Origin: Maritimibacter sp.
GTDB taxonomy: Bacteria; Pseudomonadota; Alphaproteobacteria; Rhodobacterales; Rhodobacteraceae
Length of the DNA: 64,000 nt
Direction: 5' to 3'
Assembly (NCBI GenBank): GCA_002701395.1
Contig: NZVC01000057.1
Location: 62,001-126,000, forward strand
The notes below the pieces were generated by a model. The model did not search any database. It saw nothing but the letters and a program-made list of their open reading frames with translations, and had not been told where the DNA came from. The position numbers and the translations under genes are program-made. Of the stretch, positions 46,334-54,942 are shown piece by piece. Numbering within the stretch: position 1 is the first letter of the stretch; each line of letters opens with the position of its first letter.

Positions 46334-47605
46334 TTAGGTGTTCATCGAATCGAAGAACTCGCCGTTGCTCTTGGTCTGCTTCAGCTTGGACAGCAGGAAC
46401 TCGATCGCGTCGGTGGTGCCCATCGGGTTCAGGATGCGGCGCAGGACATAGGTCTTTTGCAGATCCTTGCTGTCGACCAGCAGGTCCTCTTTCCGGGTGC
46501 CGGATTTGAGGATGTCCATCGCCGGGTACACGCGCTTGTCGGCGACCTTGCGGTCCAGCACGATTTCCGAGTTACCCGTACCCTTGAATTCTTCGAAGAT
46601 GACTTCGTCCATCCGGCTGCCGGTGTCGATCAGCGCGGTGGCGATGATGGTCAGCGAGCCGCCTTCCTCGATGTTCCGCGCGGCGCCGAAGAACCGCTTG
46701 GGGCGTTGCAGGGCGTTCGCGTCGACACCGCCGGTCAGCACCTTGCCCGACGACGGGACGACGGTGTTGAACGCGCGGCCCAGACGGGTGATCGAGTCCA
46801 GCAGGATGACGACGTCGCGCTTGTGCTCGACAAGGCGCTTGGCCTTCTCGATCACCATGTCCGACACGGCGACGTGACGGGTTGCGGGTTCGTCGAAGGT
46901 CGACGAGATGACCTCGCCCTTCACGGACCGCTGCATGTCGGTGACTTCCTCGGGGCGTTCGTCGATCAGCAGGACGATCAGATAGCACTCGGGGTGGTTC
47001 GCCTCGATCGAGTGGGCGATGTTTTGCAGCAGAACGGTCTTACCAGTCCGCGGCGGCGCCACGATCAGCGAACGCTGACCCTTCCCGATCGGTGCGACAA
47101 GGTCGATGATGCGGGCCGAGCGATCCTTGATGGTGGGATCTTCGATCTCCATCTTCAGGCGCTCGTCGGGATACAGCGGCGTCAGGTTGTCGAAGGCGAC
47201 CTTGTGGCGCGCCTTTTCCGGGTCTTCGAAGTTGATCGTCTCGACCGTCGTCAGCGCGAAGTAGCGTTCGTTTTCGGACGGGCCGCGGATCACGCCGCTG
47301 ACGGTATCGCCGGTCCGCAGCGAATACTGGCGGATCATGTCCGGCGACACGTAGATGTCATCGGGACCCGGCAGATAGTTCGCCTCGGGCGAGCGCAAGA
47401 AGCCGAACCCGTCCTGCAGAACCTCCAGCACGCCGTCGCCACCGATTTCCCAGCCCTCTTCCGCCTGTTCGCGGAGGATCTGGAACATCATGTCGCCTTT
47501 GCGCATGGTCGAGGCGTTCTCGATCTCCAGCTCTTCCGCCATGGACAGCAGGTCCTTGGGGCTTTTCGCCTTGAGATCGGACAGATTCAGTCGTTCAACA
47601 TTCAT
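46334..47605 (-). CDS. rho: Transcription termination factor Rho
   Basis: A 423-residue hexameric RNA-dependent ATPase. The N-terminal RNA-binding domain has [17 protein letters not shown]. The ATPase domain has Walker [12 protein letters not shown] and [14 protein letters not shown]. Full length. It follows hemJ by 162 nt on the same strand; this leader contains a good sigma-70-type promoter for rho (47694-47722). An imperfect hairpin (9 of 11 pairs, about 46313-46340) lies between rho and mnmE. Confidence 0.98.
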   Translation of the reverse strand: MNVERLNLSDLKAKSPKDLLSMAEELEIENASTMRKGDMMFQILREQAEEGWEIGGDGVLEVLQDGFGFLRSPEANYLPGPDDIYVSPDMIRQYSLRTGDTVSGVIRGPSENERYFALTTVETINFEDPEKARHKVAFDNLTPLYPDERLKMEIEDPTIKDRSARIIDLVAPIGKGQRSLIVAPPRTGKTVLLQNIAHSIEANHPECYLIVLLIDERPEEVTDMQRSVKGEVISSTFDEPATRHVAVSDMVIEKAKRLVEHKRDVVILLDSITRLGRAFNTVVPSSGKVLTGGVDANALQRPKRFFGAARNIEEGGSLTIIATALIDTGSRMDEVIFEEFKGTGNSEIVLDRKVADKRVYPAMDILKSGTRKEDLLVDSKDLQKTYVLRRILNPMGTTDAIEFLLSKLKQTKSNGEFFDSMNT

Positions 47606-47693
47606 CGGGATACATCCATAGGACCGGCCTGAAGCGGCACGCGGTCATATTCGGGTCGGGAAATTCGGACAGCCGGACGGCTGCGATGGCGGA

Positions 47694-47722
47694 CAAATAA
47701 GCGTCCGGACCTTCCGAGTCAA
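47694..47722 (-). promoter_or_regulatory. Predicted sigma-70-type promoter of rho
   Basis: On the minus strand TTGACT (47717-47722) is separated by exactly 17 nt from TATTTG (47694-47699). This leaves a leader of roughly 80 nt before the rho start codon. Rho genes are often autoregulated by attenuation in their leader. No other candidate of comparable quality is in the 162-nt gap. Confidence 0.5.
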
Positions 47723-47767
47723 TCTGTTCCGGATCGAACCGCGCCCAAGCCCCCTAGGAAGGCGACA

Positions 47768-48220
47768 TCAGAACCGCACGATGACCGAGATGACGATGAC
47801 GATCATCAAAAGCGTCGGAAGCTCGTTCATCATCCGATAGGTGCGACCGGCGCGGGTGTTGGTGCCCTTTTCAAAGTCCTTGCGCCGGTATCCCAGCCAG
47901 TGATGGAACCACGTCATCGCAAGAACCGAAGCCGCCTTGGTCCACGGCCAGACGTCGCCCCAGTAGACAACCCCCGGGGTGAAGACGAGCATCAGACCGA
48001 ACACCCATGTCGCGATCATCGCCGGGTTCATGATCGCTCTTAGCAGCCTGCGTTCCATGACTTGGAACATTTCATCGGTCTTGCCGCCCTGTTCCACCTG
48101 TTCGACGTGATAGACGTACAGCCTTGGCAGATAGAACAGCCCTGCCATCCAGGCGATGACCGAGATGACATGCAGGCTTTTCGTCCAAGGATAGAACGAA
48201 GACAGGAAATCCTGGATCAT
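47768..48220 (-). CDS. hemJ: Protoporphyrinogen oxidase HemJ (CopD-like membrane protein)
   Basis: A 150-residue four-helix inner-membrane protein that oxidises protoporphyrinogen IX to protoporphyrin IX. His17 (WTKSLHVISVIAWMAGLFYLP) and the PWTKAAS motif correspond to conserved heme-related residues. AAAGGGA precedes the ATG. hemJ next to rho and the origin is a common alphaproteobacterial arrangement. Transcribed away from the proposed oriC. Confidence 0.93.
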   Translation of the reverse strand: MIQDFLSSFYPWTKSLHVISVIAWMAGLFYLPRLYVYHVEQVEQGGKTDEMFQVMERRLLRAIMNPAMIATWVFGLMLVFTPGVVYWGDVWPWTKAASVLAMTWFHHWLGYRRKDFEKGTNTRAGRTYRMMNELPTLLMIVIVISVIVRF

Positions 48221-48244
48221 GGGTGGGTCCCTTTCCGCGATCTC

Positions 48245-48620
48245 CTCTCTCTTAAATAAATATATAAGAAAGAAAAGTTGATGATTATGTAGGGGCTGTG
48301 GGCAATGTGGATTAACGATTTTTCCGGCGCCTTATCCCCTGCGGAAAACTTTCGGACGTTCACGTCGCAACGATTGTGGATCGTATAAAAATGTCATAAT
48401 TTTCAAATACTTAATCATTTATTTCCGCAAGGTCAAATTGTGGAAAACAGCCTGCATAAATTTCTGGTTTCGTGGATTTTCACAGCGCGGGATCATTAAT
48501 TTTCCAGTCGGGATAAAAGGTTGAGGAATGTCGGAGGACTCGCGATCCATCCCGTGACAGGTCGTCATGGCCCTGTTACCCAGACGTCGTCCCCTGAACC
48601 ACACAGACTTCATCCACAGA
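48245..48620. other. Probable chromosomal replication origin (oriC)
   Basis: The largest gap of the window (48221-48629), with no plausible gene and very AT-rich for this genome. A candidate unwinding element lies at 48251-48290 (about 80% A+T), with a second AT-rich block at 48384-48424. DnaA-box-like 9-mers are TGTGGATTA (48306), TGTGGATCG (48375), TGTGGAAAA (48439; fits TGTGNAWAA), ATTTTCACA (48476) and TCATCCACA (48610). The order par genes-rho-hemJ-oriC-maf supports this, and parS sites are 3-5 kb away. No box is a perfect TTATCCACA, as is common in alphaproteobacterial origins. Confidence 0.75.
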
Positions 48621-48629
48621 CTTGCCCTC

Positions 48630-49229
48630 ATGACCCATCCGATCGTCCTTGCGTCGGGCTCTGAAATCCGGGCCGACCTGCTGCGCAACGCCGGTGTTCC
48701 GTTCACCGTGGATCGCATCCGCGTGGACGAAGAGATGATCCGCGAGGCCATGCTGGCAGAAGGCGCGACCCCGCGCGAGATTGCCGATGCACTGGCCGAG
48801 GCCAAAGCCCGCCGGGGCAGCGCACGCAATCCCGGCGCGCTGGTGATCGGCTGCGATCAGGTGCTGGATTTCGAGGGCACCGTGATCTCGAAGCCCGCAA
48901 CGCCAGAGGATGTTCGCGCCCAGCTGGCCGCGCTGAACGGCAAACGTCATGCGCTGTTGTCCGCCGCGGTCATTTATCTTGATGGCCAGCCCCAGTGGCG
49001 CAACATCGGGACGGTGCGGATGCAGATGCGCCAGTGTTCCGACGCGTGGCTTGACGACTATGTATCGCGCAACTGGGACAGCATCCGGCATTCCGTGGGG
49101 GGATACAAACTCGAGGAAGAGGGCGCCCGGCTGTTCAATCGCGTCGAAGGTGATTATTTCACCGTACTTGGACTGCCCCTTCTGGAACTGCTGGGGTATC
49201 TGACGCTCAGGGAGGCCCTGCCTGGATGA
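48630..49229 (+). CDS. maf: Maf-like nucleotide pyrophosphatase
   Basis: A 199-residue Maf family protein. The nucleotide-binding N-terminus is LASGSEIRADLLRNAGVPF, followed by the catalytic acidic motif VIGCDQVL and a SVGGYKLEEEGARLF region. Family members hydrolyse non-canonical or canonical nucleotides (dTTP, UTP) and affect septum formation. The ATG at 48630 has no strong Shine-Dalgarno; an ATG at 48567 would include DnaA-box-bearing sequence and is rejected. The stop overlaps aroE (ATGA). Confidence 0.93.
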   Translation: MTHPIVLASGSEIRADLLRNAGVPFTVDRIRVDEEMIREAMLAEGATPREIADALAEAKARRGSARNPGALVIGCDQVLDFEGTVISKPATPEDVRAQLAALNGKRHALLSAAVIYLDGQPQWRNIGTVRMQMRQCSDAWLDDYVSRNWDSIRHSVGGYKLEEEGARLFNRVEGDYFTVLGLPLLELLGYLTLREALPG

Positions 49230-50062
49230 CTGAACTTCCTAGAATTCCGCTGGCCGGTGTCATCGGGTCGCCGGTTGCGCATAGCCGGTCGCCCGTGCTG
49301 CACCAGCACTGGCTGAAACGATACGGCCTTGCCGGCCATTTCATCCCGATGGACATCGCCCACGCCGATCTGGCCGAGGCGATCCGCCTGCTGCCGCGGC
49401 TGGGGTTCGTCGGCGTGAACGTGACGATCCCGCACAAGGAACTGATGCTGTCCTTGGCCGATCTTGTGACCGACCGCGCCGCGCTGATCGGGGCCGCGAA
49501 CACGCTGATCTTCCGGCAAGACGGCAAGATCCACGCGGACAACACGGACGGTTACGGTTTTATCGAGAACCTGCGCCAGAACGCACCGCACTGGGCCCCG
49601 ACCAGCGGCCCGGCCGCTGTGATCGGTGCGGGCGGTGCGGCCCGCGCCGTCGTCGCCTCGCTGATCGAAGCGGGCGTGCCCGAGATCCGGCTGACCAACC
49701 GCTCGCGGTCGCGGGCGGATGCGTTGCGCAGCGATCTTGGCAACAAGATCACCGTTTACGAATGGGTTCAGGCCGGGAACATCCTTGAAGACGCGGTCAC
49801 TGTGGTGAACACGACGTCGCTGGGGATGGTCGGCAAGCCCGAATTCCGCGTGCCGCTGGACGGTCTGTCGCCGAACGCGGTGGTGAACGACCTTGTCTAC
49901 ACGCCGCTGGAAACCGGGTTTCTTCGGCAGGCCGCCGCAATGGGATGCACCACGGTCGACGGGCTGGGGATGCTGCTGCATCAGGCCGCGCCCGCGTTCG
50001 AACGGTTCTTTGGCGTGCGCCCCGAGGTCGACGAGGACCTGCGGCAGGCCGTTCTGGGGTGA
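49226..50062 (+). CDS. aroE: Shikimate dehydrogenase
   Basis: A 278-residue NADPH enzyme of the shikimate pathway. Substrate-binding residues are SRSP (20-23), catalytic Lys71 (NVTIPHKE) and Asp108 (ADNTDGYG). The NADP loop is [11 protein letters not shown], followed by NRSRSRA. It is coupled to maf and coaE by 4-nt overlaps. Confidence 0.97.
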   Translation: MTELPRIPLAGVIGSPVAHSRSPVLHQHWLKRYGLAGHFIPMDIAHADLAEAIRLLPRLGFVGVNVTIPHKELMLSLADLVTDRAALIGAANTLIFRQDGKIHADNTDGYGFIENLRQNAPHWAPTSGPAAVIGAGGAARAVVASLIEAGVPEIRLTNRSRSRADALRSDLGNKITVYEWVQAGNILEDAVTVVNTTSLGMVGKPEFRVPLDGLSPNAVVNDLVYTPLETGFLRQAAAMGCTTVDGLGMLLHQAAPAFERFFGVRPEVDEDLRQAVLG

Positions 50063-50652
50063 CCCGGCCCTTCGTCATCGGCCTGACCGGTTCGATCGGG
50101 ATGGGGAAATCCACGACGGCCCGGATGTTCACGGACGAAGGTGTGCCGGTCTGGGACGCCGACGCGGCGGTTCACCGGTTGTACGCGAAGGGCGGCGCGG
50201 CGGTGGATCCGATGCGGGGCATCCGGCCGCAGGCTGTCGTTGGCGGCGAAGTTGACCGGGTAGAGCTGAAACGCTGGATAGCGTTGGAGCCCGACGCGCT
50301 GAAGCGGATCGAATCCGTCGTTCATCCGCTGGTGGCCGCGGATCGTGAGGCTTTCCTTGCCGAAACGGATGCGCCGATCGTGCTGCTGGATATTCCGCTG
50401 GTGTTCGAAAACGGCGCGGCCGGTGTCGACGTGACCGTCGTCGTCTCGGCCCCCGAAGGCATGCAACGCGAACGGGTTCTTGCGCGCGGCACAATGACCG
50501 AAGCGCAGTTCGAGGCGATCCGCGCCAAGCAGATGCCCGACGCGGAAAAGCGGGCGCGGGCGGACTATGTGATCCAGACGCTGACCCTTGAAGACGCGCG
50601 GGCGCAGGTGCAATCCTGCCTACAGGACATCAGGAGACGGGCCGATGCGTGA
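50059..50652 (+). CDS. coaE: Dephospho-CoA kinase
   Basis: A 197-residue kinase for the last step of CoA synthesis. The P-loop GSIGMGKST is at residues 11-19, followed by [11 protein letters not shown] and DIPLVFENG. The start is a GTG overlapping the aroE stop (GTGA). Its end overlaps the dnaQ start by 8 nt. Confidence 0.96.
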   Translation: MTRPFVIGLTGSIGMGKSTTARMFTDEGVPVWDADAAVHRLYAKGGAAVDPMRGIRPQAVVGGEVDRVELKRWIALEPDALKRIESVVHPLVAADREAFLAETDAPIVLLDIPLVFENGAAGVDVTVVVSAPEGMQRERVLARGTMTEAQFEAIRAKQMPDAEKRARADYVIQTLTLEDARAQVQSCLQDIRRRADA

Positions 50653-51340
50653 AATCGTAATGGATACGGAAACCACCGGGTTCGAGCCTGAATCCGGCGA
50701 CCGGATCGTGGAAATCGGCGGTGTCGAGCTGTGGAACCACATGCCGACGGGCCGTACCTATCACCAGTACATCAACCCAGAACGCGACATGCCCGAAGAA
50801 GCGTTTCAGGTGCACGGGCTGTCCGAAGAGTTCCTGTCCGACAAGCCCAAGTTCGCCGAGATCGGGGATGCTTTCGTTGAATTCGTCGGCGATGCGAAAC
50901 TGGTGATCCACAACGCGACCTTCGACATGAAGTTCATCAACGCCGAACTGCGCTGGATGGGCCGCCCCACCCTGCCCGACAGTCAGGCGCTGGACACGCT
51001 GGCGATCGCGCGGAAAAAGTTTCCCGGCTCGCCCGCGTCGCTGGATGCGCTGTGCCGTCGCTTTGGCATCGACAACTCGTCCCGGACCCTGCACGGCGCG
51101 CTTCTTGACTCGGAAATTCTGGCCGAGGTGTATCTTGAACTGATCGGCGGGCGGCAGCCCGGGCTGGTTCTGGACACGTCCGGCGCTTCGGGTGGGTCCG
51201 GTGGCGGCAACGACTGGCGTCCAAGGCCGCGCCCGGAACCCCTGCCCCCGCGTATTCACGCCGAAGAGGCCGAGGCGCACGCCAAATTCGTCGAAGCCTT
51301 GGGTGAAGGCAGTGTTTGGGCGAAGTACGCGGCGAAGTAG
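50645..51340 (+). CDS. dnaQ: DNA polymerase III epsilon subunit (proofreading exonuclease)
   Basis: A 231-residue DEDDh 3'-5' exonuclease. Asp7 and Glu9 ([10 protein letters not shown]), [11 protein letters not shown] and [15 protein letters not shown] supply the catalytic acidic residues and His. A Gly/Ser-rich linker (~residues 178-187) leads to the C-terminal polymerase-binding segment. The ATG at 50645 lies within the last codons of coaE. The location near oriC in the maf-aroE-coaE-dnaQ set is classical for alphaproteobacteria. Confidence 0.96.
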   Translation: MREIVMDTETTGFEPESGDRIVEIGGVELWNHMPTGRTYHQYINPERDMPEEAFQVHGLSEEFLSDKPKFAEIGDAFVEFVGDAKLVIHNATFDMKFINAELRWMGRPTLPDSQALDTLAIARKKFPGSPASLDALCRRFGIDNSSRTLHGALLDSEILAEVYLELIGGRQPGLVLDTSGASGGSGGGNDWRPRPRPEPLPPRIHAEEAEAHAKFVEALGEGSVWAKYAAK

Positions 51341-51344
51341 GCGC

Positions 51345-51380
51345 GCACCGCAAAAAGAAAGGCGCGCTTGAAAGCGCGCC
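51345..51380 (-). terminator. Terminator of secB, shared with dnaQ
   Basis: GGCGCGCTT (51361-51369) pairs with AAGCGCGCC (51372-51380) across 2 nt. On the minus strand the hairpin is followed by TTTCTTTTT. It lies between convergent dnaQ and secB. Confidence 0.85.
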
Positions 51381-51406
51381 CTACTCGGTCATTCATGTCG
51401 CTTGGA

Positions 51407-51940
51407 TCAGGACAGCTTCTGATCGGCTTCCGCCGCTGCGGCCTGCTGCTGCATCCGCTGAGCGATCTGCTGGCGGTAAATCGCGACGAAGTCGACGTTG
51501 TCCAGGTTCACCGGCGGGAAGCCCCCGTCGCGGGTCATGTCGGACACGATGCGGCGCGCGAACGGGAACAGCATCCGCGGGCACTCGATCATCAGGAACG
51601 GGTGCATCTGTTCGTCCGGCACGTTGTCGATGTGGAACAGGCCGGCATAGTCCAGTTCCATCACGAACAGCGTGTCGTCGGTGCCTTCGTTCTTCGACGT
51701 CACGGTGTACTTGGTCGAAACCTCGTACTGCCCCTCGGTCGGGCGGCGTTTCGCGTCCAGACCGACCTGAACCGAAATCTGCGGCTTCACGTCGCCCGAA
51801 AGACCCTTTTGCGAAAGGATATTCTCGAACGAAAGGTCGCGGATGAACTGGGCCAGGATCCGCATCTGTGGTGCCTTGGGCTGGGCTTGTGCGGCGTCGC
51901 CATTAGTGGCCGGCGCCGTTGTTTCGCCATTCTCGGCCAT
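51407..51940 (-). CDS. secB: Protein-export chaperone SecB
   Basis: A 177-residue tetrameric chaperone that hands precursor proteins to SecA. The core is recognised by AQFIRDLSFENILSQ, the PEQ-type beta strands and IECPRMLFPFARRIVSDMTRDGGFPP. The acidic, Gln/Ala-rich N-terminus (residues 1-25) is longer than in E. coli. The start is the ATG at 51940, with GGGGAG 7 nt upstream. Confidence 0.96.
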   Translation of the reverse strand: MAENGETTAPATNGDAAQAQPKAPQMRILAQFIRDLSFENILSQKGLSGDVKPQISVQVGLDAKRRPTEGQYEVSTKYTVTSKNEGTDDTLFVMELDYAGLFHIDNVPDEQMHPFLMIECPRMLFPFARRIVSDMTRDGGFPPVNLDNVDFVAIYRQQIAQRMQQQAAAAEADQKLS

Positions 51941-52002
51941 GATTTTCTCCCCTCGGATCAAAATTCTGTTGGGAAGGCGTTTACCAGCAAGCCGTCATGG
52001 CC

Positions 52003-52506
52003 TCAATGCCGAGTCCAGCCCGAGTCGCCCGGCTTGCCACTGCCCTGCGGCGGCGTGACGTCGGTGTAATCGCCGTCGATGACGTTGCCGCGCGGGCCGG
52101 ATGGCCGTCCGGCGCCCGGTCCGTAGGTGGTGTGTGCGTCGCGCGTCTCGAAATGCTGCACCTTCACCCGCTTGCGGATGTAGTCGAAAAAAACCGACCG
52201 CACGCCCGGAACCAGCAGCAGGAAACCCACCGCATCGGTGAAGAAACCCGGCGTCAGAAGCATCGCGCCCGAGAACAGGATCATCGCGCCATGCGCCAAA
52301 GGCTCTGACGGGTCATCGAGTTCGTTGAACGATCTCTTGACGTTGGACAGCGCCATCGCCCCCTGCTGGCGCACCAGCCAAGTGCCGATGATCGCGGTCA
52401 CCACGACGACGGTCAGTGTCGGCCACAGACCGATCAGCCCGCCCACCTGGATGAACAGCGCGATCTCGATCAGGGGAACCGCGACGAAAAGCGCGAAAAG
52501 CCACAT
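52003..52506 (-). CDS. fxsA: FxsA family membrane protein
   Basis: A 167-residue inner-membrane protein. MWLFALFVAVPLIEIALFIQVGG-like first helix, a second helix with TLTVVVVTAIIGTWLVR and a third with LLTPGFFTDAVGFLLLVP are diagnostic of FxsA, named from suppression of phage T7 exclusion. The function is unknown. The start is the ATG at 52506 with GAGGA upstream. Divergent from the Tim44-like gene. Confidence 0.92.
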   Translation of the reverse strand: MWLFALFVAVPLIEIALFIQVGGLIGLWPTLTVVVVTAIIGTWLVRQQGAMALSNVKRSFNELDDPSEPLAHGAMILFSGAMLLTPGFFTDAVGFLLLVPGVRSVFFDYIRKRVKVQHFETRDAHTTYGPGAGRPSGPRGNVIDGDYTDVTPPQGSGKPGDSGWTRH

Positions 52507-52640
52507 GATATCCTCGTGTAACGACTTTCTCCTGCGGTGGACTTGCTGACCACCAGTGCTTACATATGTGCGGCAAGTGGCAAATGCCACCAAGAGCACC
52601 CCGAAAGCGCGTCTTCATAGCGCCGTCAGAAAGAGGTACG

Positions 52641-53300
52641 ATGAGCTCCGCGATCATTCAGTTGTTGGTTCTGGCCGGTATTGCGGTCTTTCTTATCCTG
52701 CGCCTGCGCAACGTGCTTGGCACCCGCGAAGGGTTCGAAAAGCCGCGCGTTCAGGCGCCTGAACAGCAGCGCCGCGAAGCCCCCGAGTTCGAGGTGATCG
52801 AAGGCGGCCCTGACCGCGATATCATCGACCACGTCGAAGACGGCTCTGACGACGCGCACGCGCTGGCCGCGATGAAGATGATCGAGCCCGGGTTCTCGGT
52901 CACCGAATTCTTGCAAGGCGCGCGCGGCGCGTACGAGATGATCCTGATGGCGTTCGAGAAGGGCGAGATCGAGGATATCGCCGGCTTCCTTGGCGACGAC
53001 GTTCACCAGACCTTCGTCGACGTGATCGGCACGCGTGAAGATCAGGGCCTGACGATCGAGGCGAATTTCATCGGCGTGCGTGAAACCAGCCTTGTGAACG
53101 CCGCGTTCGACCGCGACACTCAGGAAGCCGAAATCACTGTCCGCTTCGTGGGCGAGCTGACTTCTGCCGTTCGCAACAAGGCGGGCGAGATCATCGAAGG
53201 CGATCCGAACCAGATCAAGCGCCAGCGCGACACCTGGACTTTCGCGCGGGTGATGGGGTCGAACGACCCGAACTGGAAACTGGTCGCGACCGGGGAATGA
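52641..53300 (+). CDS. Tim44/TimA-like inner-membrane-anchored protein
   Basis: A 219-residue protein with one N-terminal membrane helix (residues 4-22), an acidic linker (25-75) and a C-terminal Tim44-like domain (90-217) with FSVTEFLQGARGAYEMILMAFEKGE-type residues. It is the bacterial relative of mitochondrial Tim44. Its bacterial role may involve protein translocation or lipid contact. AAGAGG precedes the ATG. Coupled to mltA by a 4-nt overlap. Confidence 0.88.
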   Translation: MSSAIIQLLVLAGIAVFLILRLRNVLGTREGFEKPRVQAPEQQRREAPEFEVIEGGPDRDIIDHVEDGSDDAHALAAMKMIEPGFSVTEFLQGARGAYEMILMAFEKGEIEDIAGFLGDDVHQTFVDVIGTREDQGLTIEANFIGVRETSLVNAAFDRDTQEAEITVRFVGELTSAVRNKAGEIIEGDPNQIKRQRDTWTFARVMGSNDPNWKLVATGE

Positions 53301-54337
53301 TCCGCGGTGTCCTGGCATTCGCACTCGGCGCGGTTCTGACCGTGTCGGGTCCCGCCGGGGCGCAGGAGGATACCACCTACACCGTTCTGTCCTTTGACGA
53401 GCTGAAAGGATGGGAATTCGACGACCACGCCGCCGCGCTAGAGGTGTTTCAGGAAACCTGCACCGACATGCGCGACCCGGACTGGCTGTCGCTGTGCACT
53501 CTGGCCACGAACCAGAAGAACGCCCGCACCTTCTTCGAACTGTTCTTCCGCCCCGTCCTGATCGAGGATGGCGAACCCGCGCTGTTCACCGGCTATTTCG
53601 AGCCAGAGCTGAACGGCTCGCGCGAGAAGACGGAAACATACCGCTATCCCCTGTACCGCAAGCCCGACGATCTGAACGGCCAGCTGTACTATACCCGCCG
53701 CCAGATCGAGGAAGACGGCATCCTTGACGGCAAGGGGCTGGAAATCGCTTGGGTTGATGACCCTGTCGCGTTGTTTTTCCTGCACGTTCAAGGCTCTGGC
53801 CGGGTGAAGTTCGAGGACGGAAGCTATCTTCGCGTCGGATACGCCGACAAGAACGGCCACGAATACAAGTCCGTCGGTCAGGAACTGGTCCGGCGCGGGA
53901 TCTACAACGTGCACCAAGTCTCTGCGCAGGTGATTTCCAACTGGGTCCGGCGCCATCCCGACGCGGGGCGCGAGCTGTTGTGGCACAACCCGTCCTTCGT
54001 GTTCTTCCGCGAGGTGACGCAGGTTCCGCCGGAACGCGGGCCGTTGGGGGCAATGAACCGGTCGATCACCGCGTTGCGGTCGATTGCGGTCGATCCGTCC
54101 ATCGTGAAACTTGGCTCTCCGGTCTGGATCGAAAAGGCCGGGGCCACGCCGATGCGCCGCCTGATGATCGCGCAGGACACCGGGTCCGCCATCAAGGGCG
54201 CGCAGCGCGCCGATATCTTCTTCGGCACCGGCACACGCGCGGGCATCACCGCTGGCAAGGCGCGTGATCCGGGACGGATGGTCGTGCTGATGCCGATCCA
54301 GCGCGCCTATGCCCTGATTCCCGAGGGCCGCGGATGA
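53297..54337 (+). CDS. mltA: Membrane-bound lytic murein transglycosylase A (MltA family)
   Basis: A 346-residue peptidoglycan lytic transglycosylase. A signal peptide covers residues 1-22 (VLTVSGPAGAQ). The MltA domain (FTGYFEPELNGS onward) is followed by the 3D domain (MIAQDTGSAIKGAQRADIFFGTG), whose Asp residues are catalytic. No lipobox Cys is present, so it is periplasmic rather than a lipoprotein, unlike E. coli MltA. Overlaps both neighbours by 4 nt. Confidence 0.94.
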   Translation: MIRGVLAFALGAVLTVSGPAGAQEDTTYTVLSFDELKGWEFDDHAAALEVFQETCTDMRDPDWLSLCTLATNQKNARTFFELFFRPVLIEDGEPALFTGYFEPELNGSREKTETYRYPLYRKPDDLNGQLYYTRRQIEEDGILDGKGLEIAWVDDPVALFFLHVQGSGRVKFEDGSYLRVGYADKNGHEYKSVGQELVRRGIYNVHQVSAQVISNWVRRHPDAGRELLWHNPSFVFFREVTQVPPERGPLGAMNRSITALRSIAVDPSIVKLGSPVWIEKAGATPMRRLMIAQDTGSAIKGAQRADIFFGTGTRAGITAGKARDPGRMVVLMPIQRAYALIPEGRG

Positions 54338-54942
54338 CGAAACGACGCCCGCGCTCGCTATCCGCGGACGAAGAAGCTCTTTGGGAACGGATCGCGAAAC
54401 AGACCGATCCGCTGAACCCCAAGCGCAAGGCGACCCCCGCCAAGACCCCTTCGACCCCCAAAGCTCAGCCCAAACCGGACCCAAAGCGGAACGGCACGCC
54501 CGTGCCGCCGTTCCGGCTGGGCGAAAAACGGACAGACACCACGCCGCGCCACGACTTTGCGCCCTCCATTGGCGAAAGCCTGTCTTCGGCCCCGATCCAC
54601 ATGGACCGGAAGAAGCACACGCGCATGACGCGCGGCAAGTTGAAGCCCGAAGGCAAGATCGACCTGCACGGTATGACGCTGGCGCAGGCGCATCCGGCGC
54701 TGACCCGGTTCCTGTTCGACAGCCACGCGCGGGACCGGCGGCTGGTTCTGGTCATCACCGGCAAGGGCCGCGACCGCGACGAAGACGGCCCGATCCCGCA
54801 GCGGCGCGGCGTCCTGAAGCATCAGGTTCCGCACTGGCTTCAGTCGGCGCCGCTGAACACGGTCGTTCTTCAGGTGTCAGAGGCGCACCTGAAACACGGT
54901 GGCACCGGCGCTTATTACGTCTATCTACGCCGCCGCCGGTAA
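54334..54942 (+). CDS. Smr/MutS2-C-terminal domain protein
   Basis: A 202-residue protein. A basic, Pro-rich N-terminal half (residues 1-100, probably disordered) precedes a stand-alone Smr domain. The domain has IDLHGMTLAQA, LVITGKGRDRDEDG and HGGTGAYYVYLRR. Smr domains are endonucleases that act on RNA or branched DNA, and in stand-alone form can act in ribosome rescue. The last 18 nt overlap the MFS gene on the other strand. Confidence 0.9.
   Translation: MTKRRPRSLSADEEALWERIAKQTDPLNPKRKATPAKTPSTPKAQPKPDPKRNGTPVPPFRLGEKRTDTTPRHDFAPSIGESLSSAPIHMDRKKHTRMTRGKLKPEGKIDLHGMTLAQAHPALTRFLFDSHARDRRLVLVITGKGRDRDEDGPIPQRRGVLKHQVPHWLQSAPLNTVVLQVSEAHLKHGGTGAYYVYLRRRR

Noticed and set aside
48567-48629. 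Upstream extension of maf from the ATG at 48567
   Set aside because: It has no Maf similarity and would put a DnaA-box-like site inside coding sequence. The ATG at 48630 gives the standard N-terminus.
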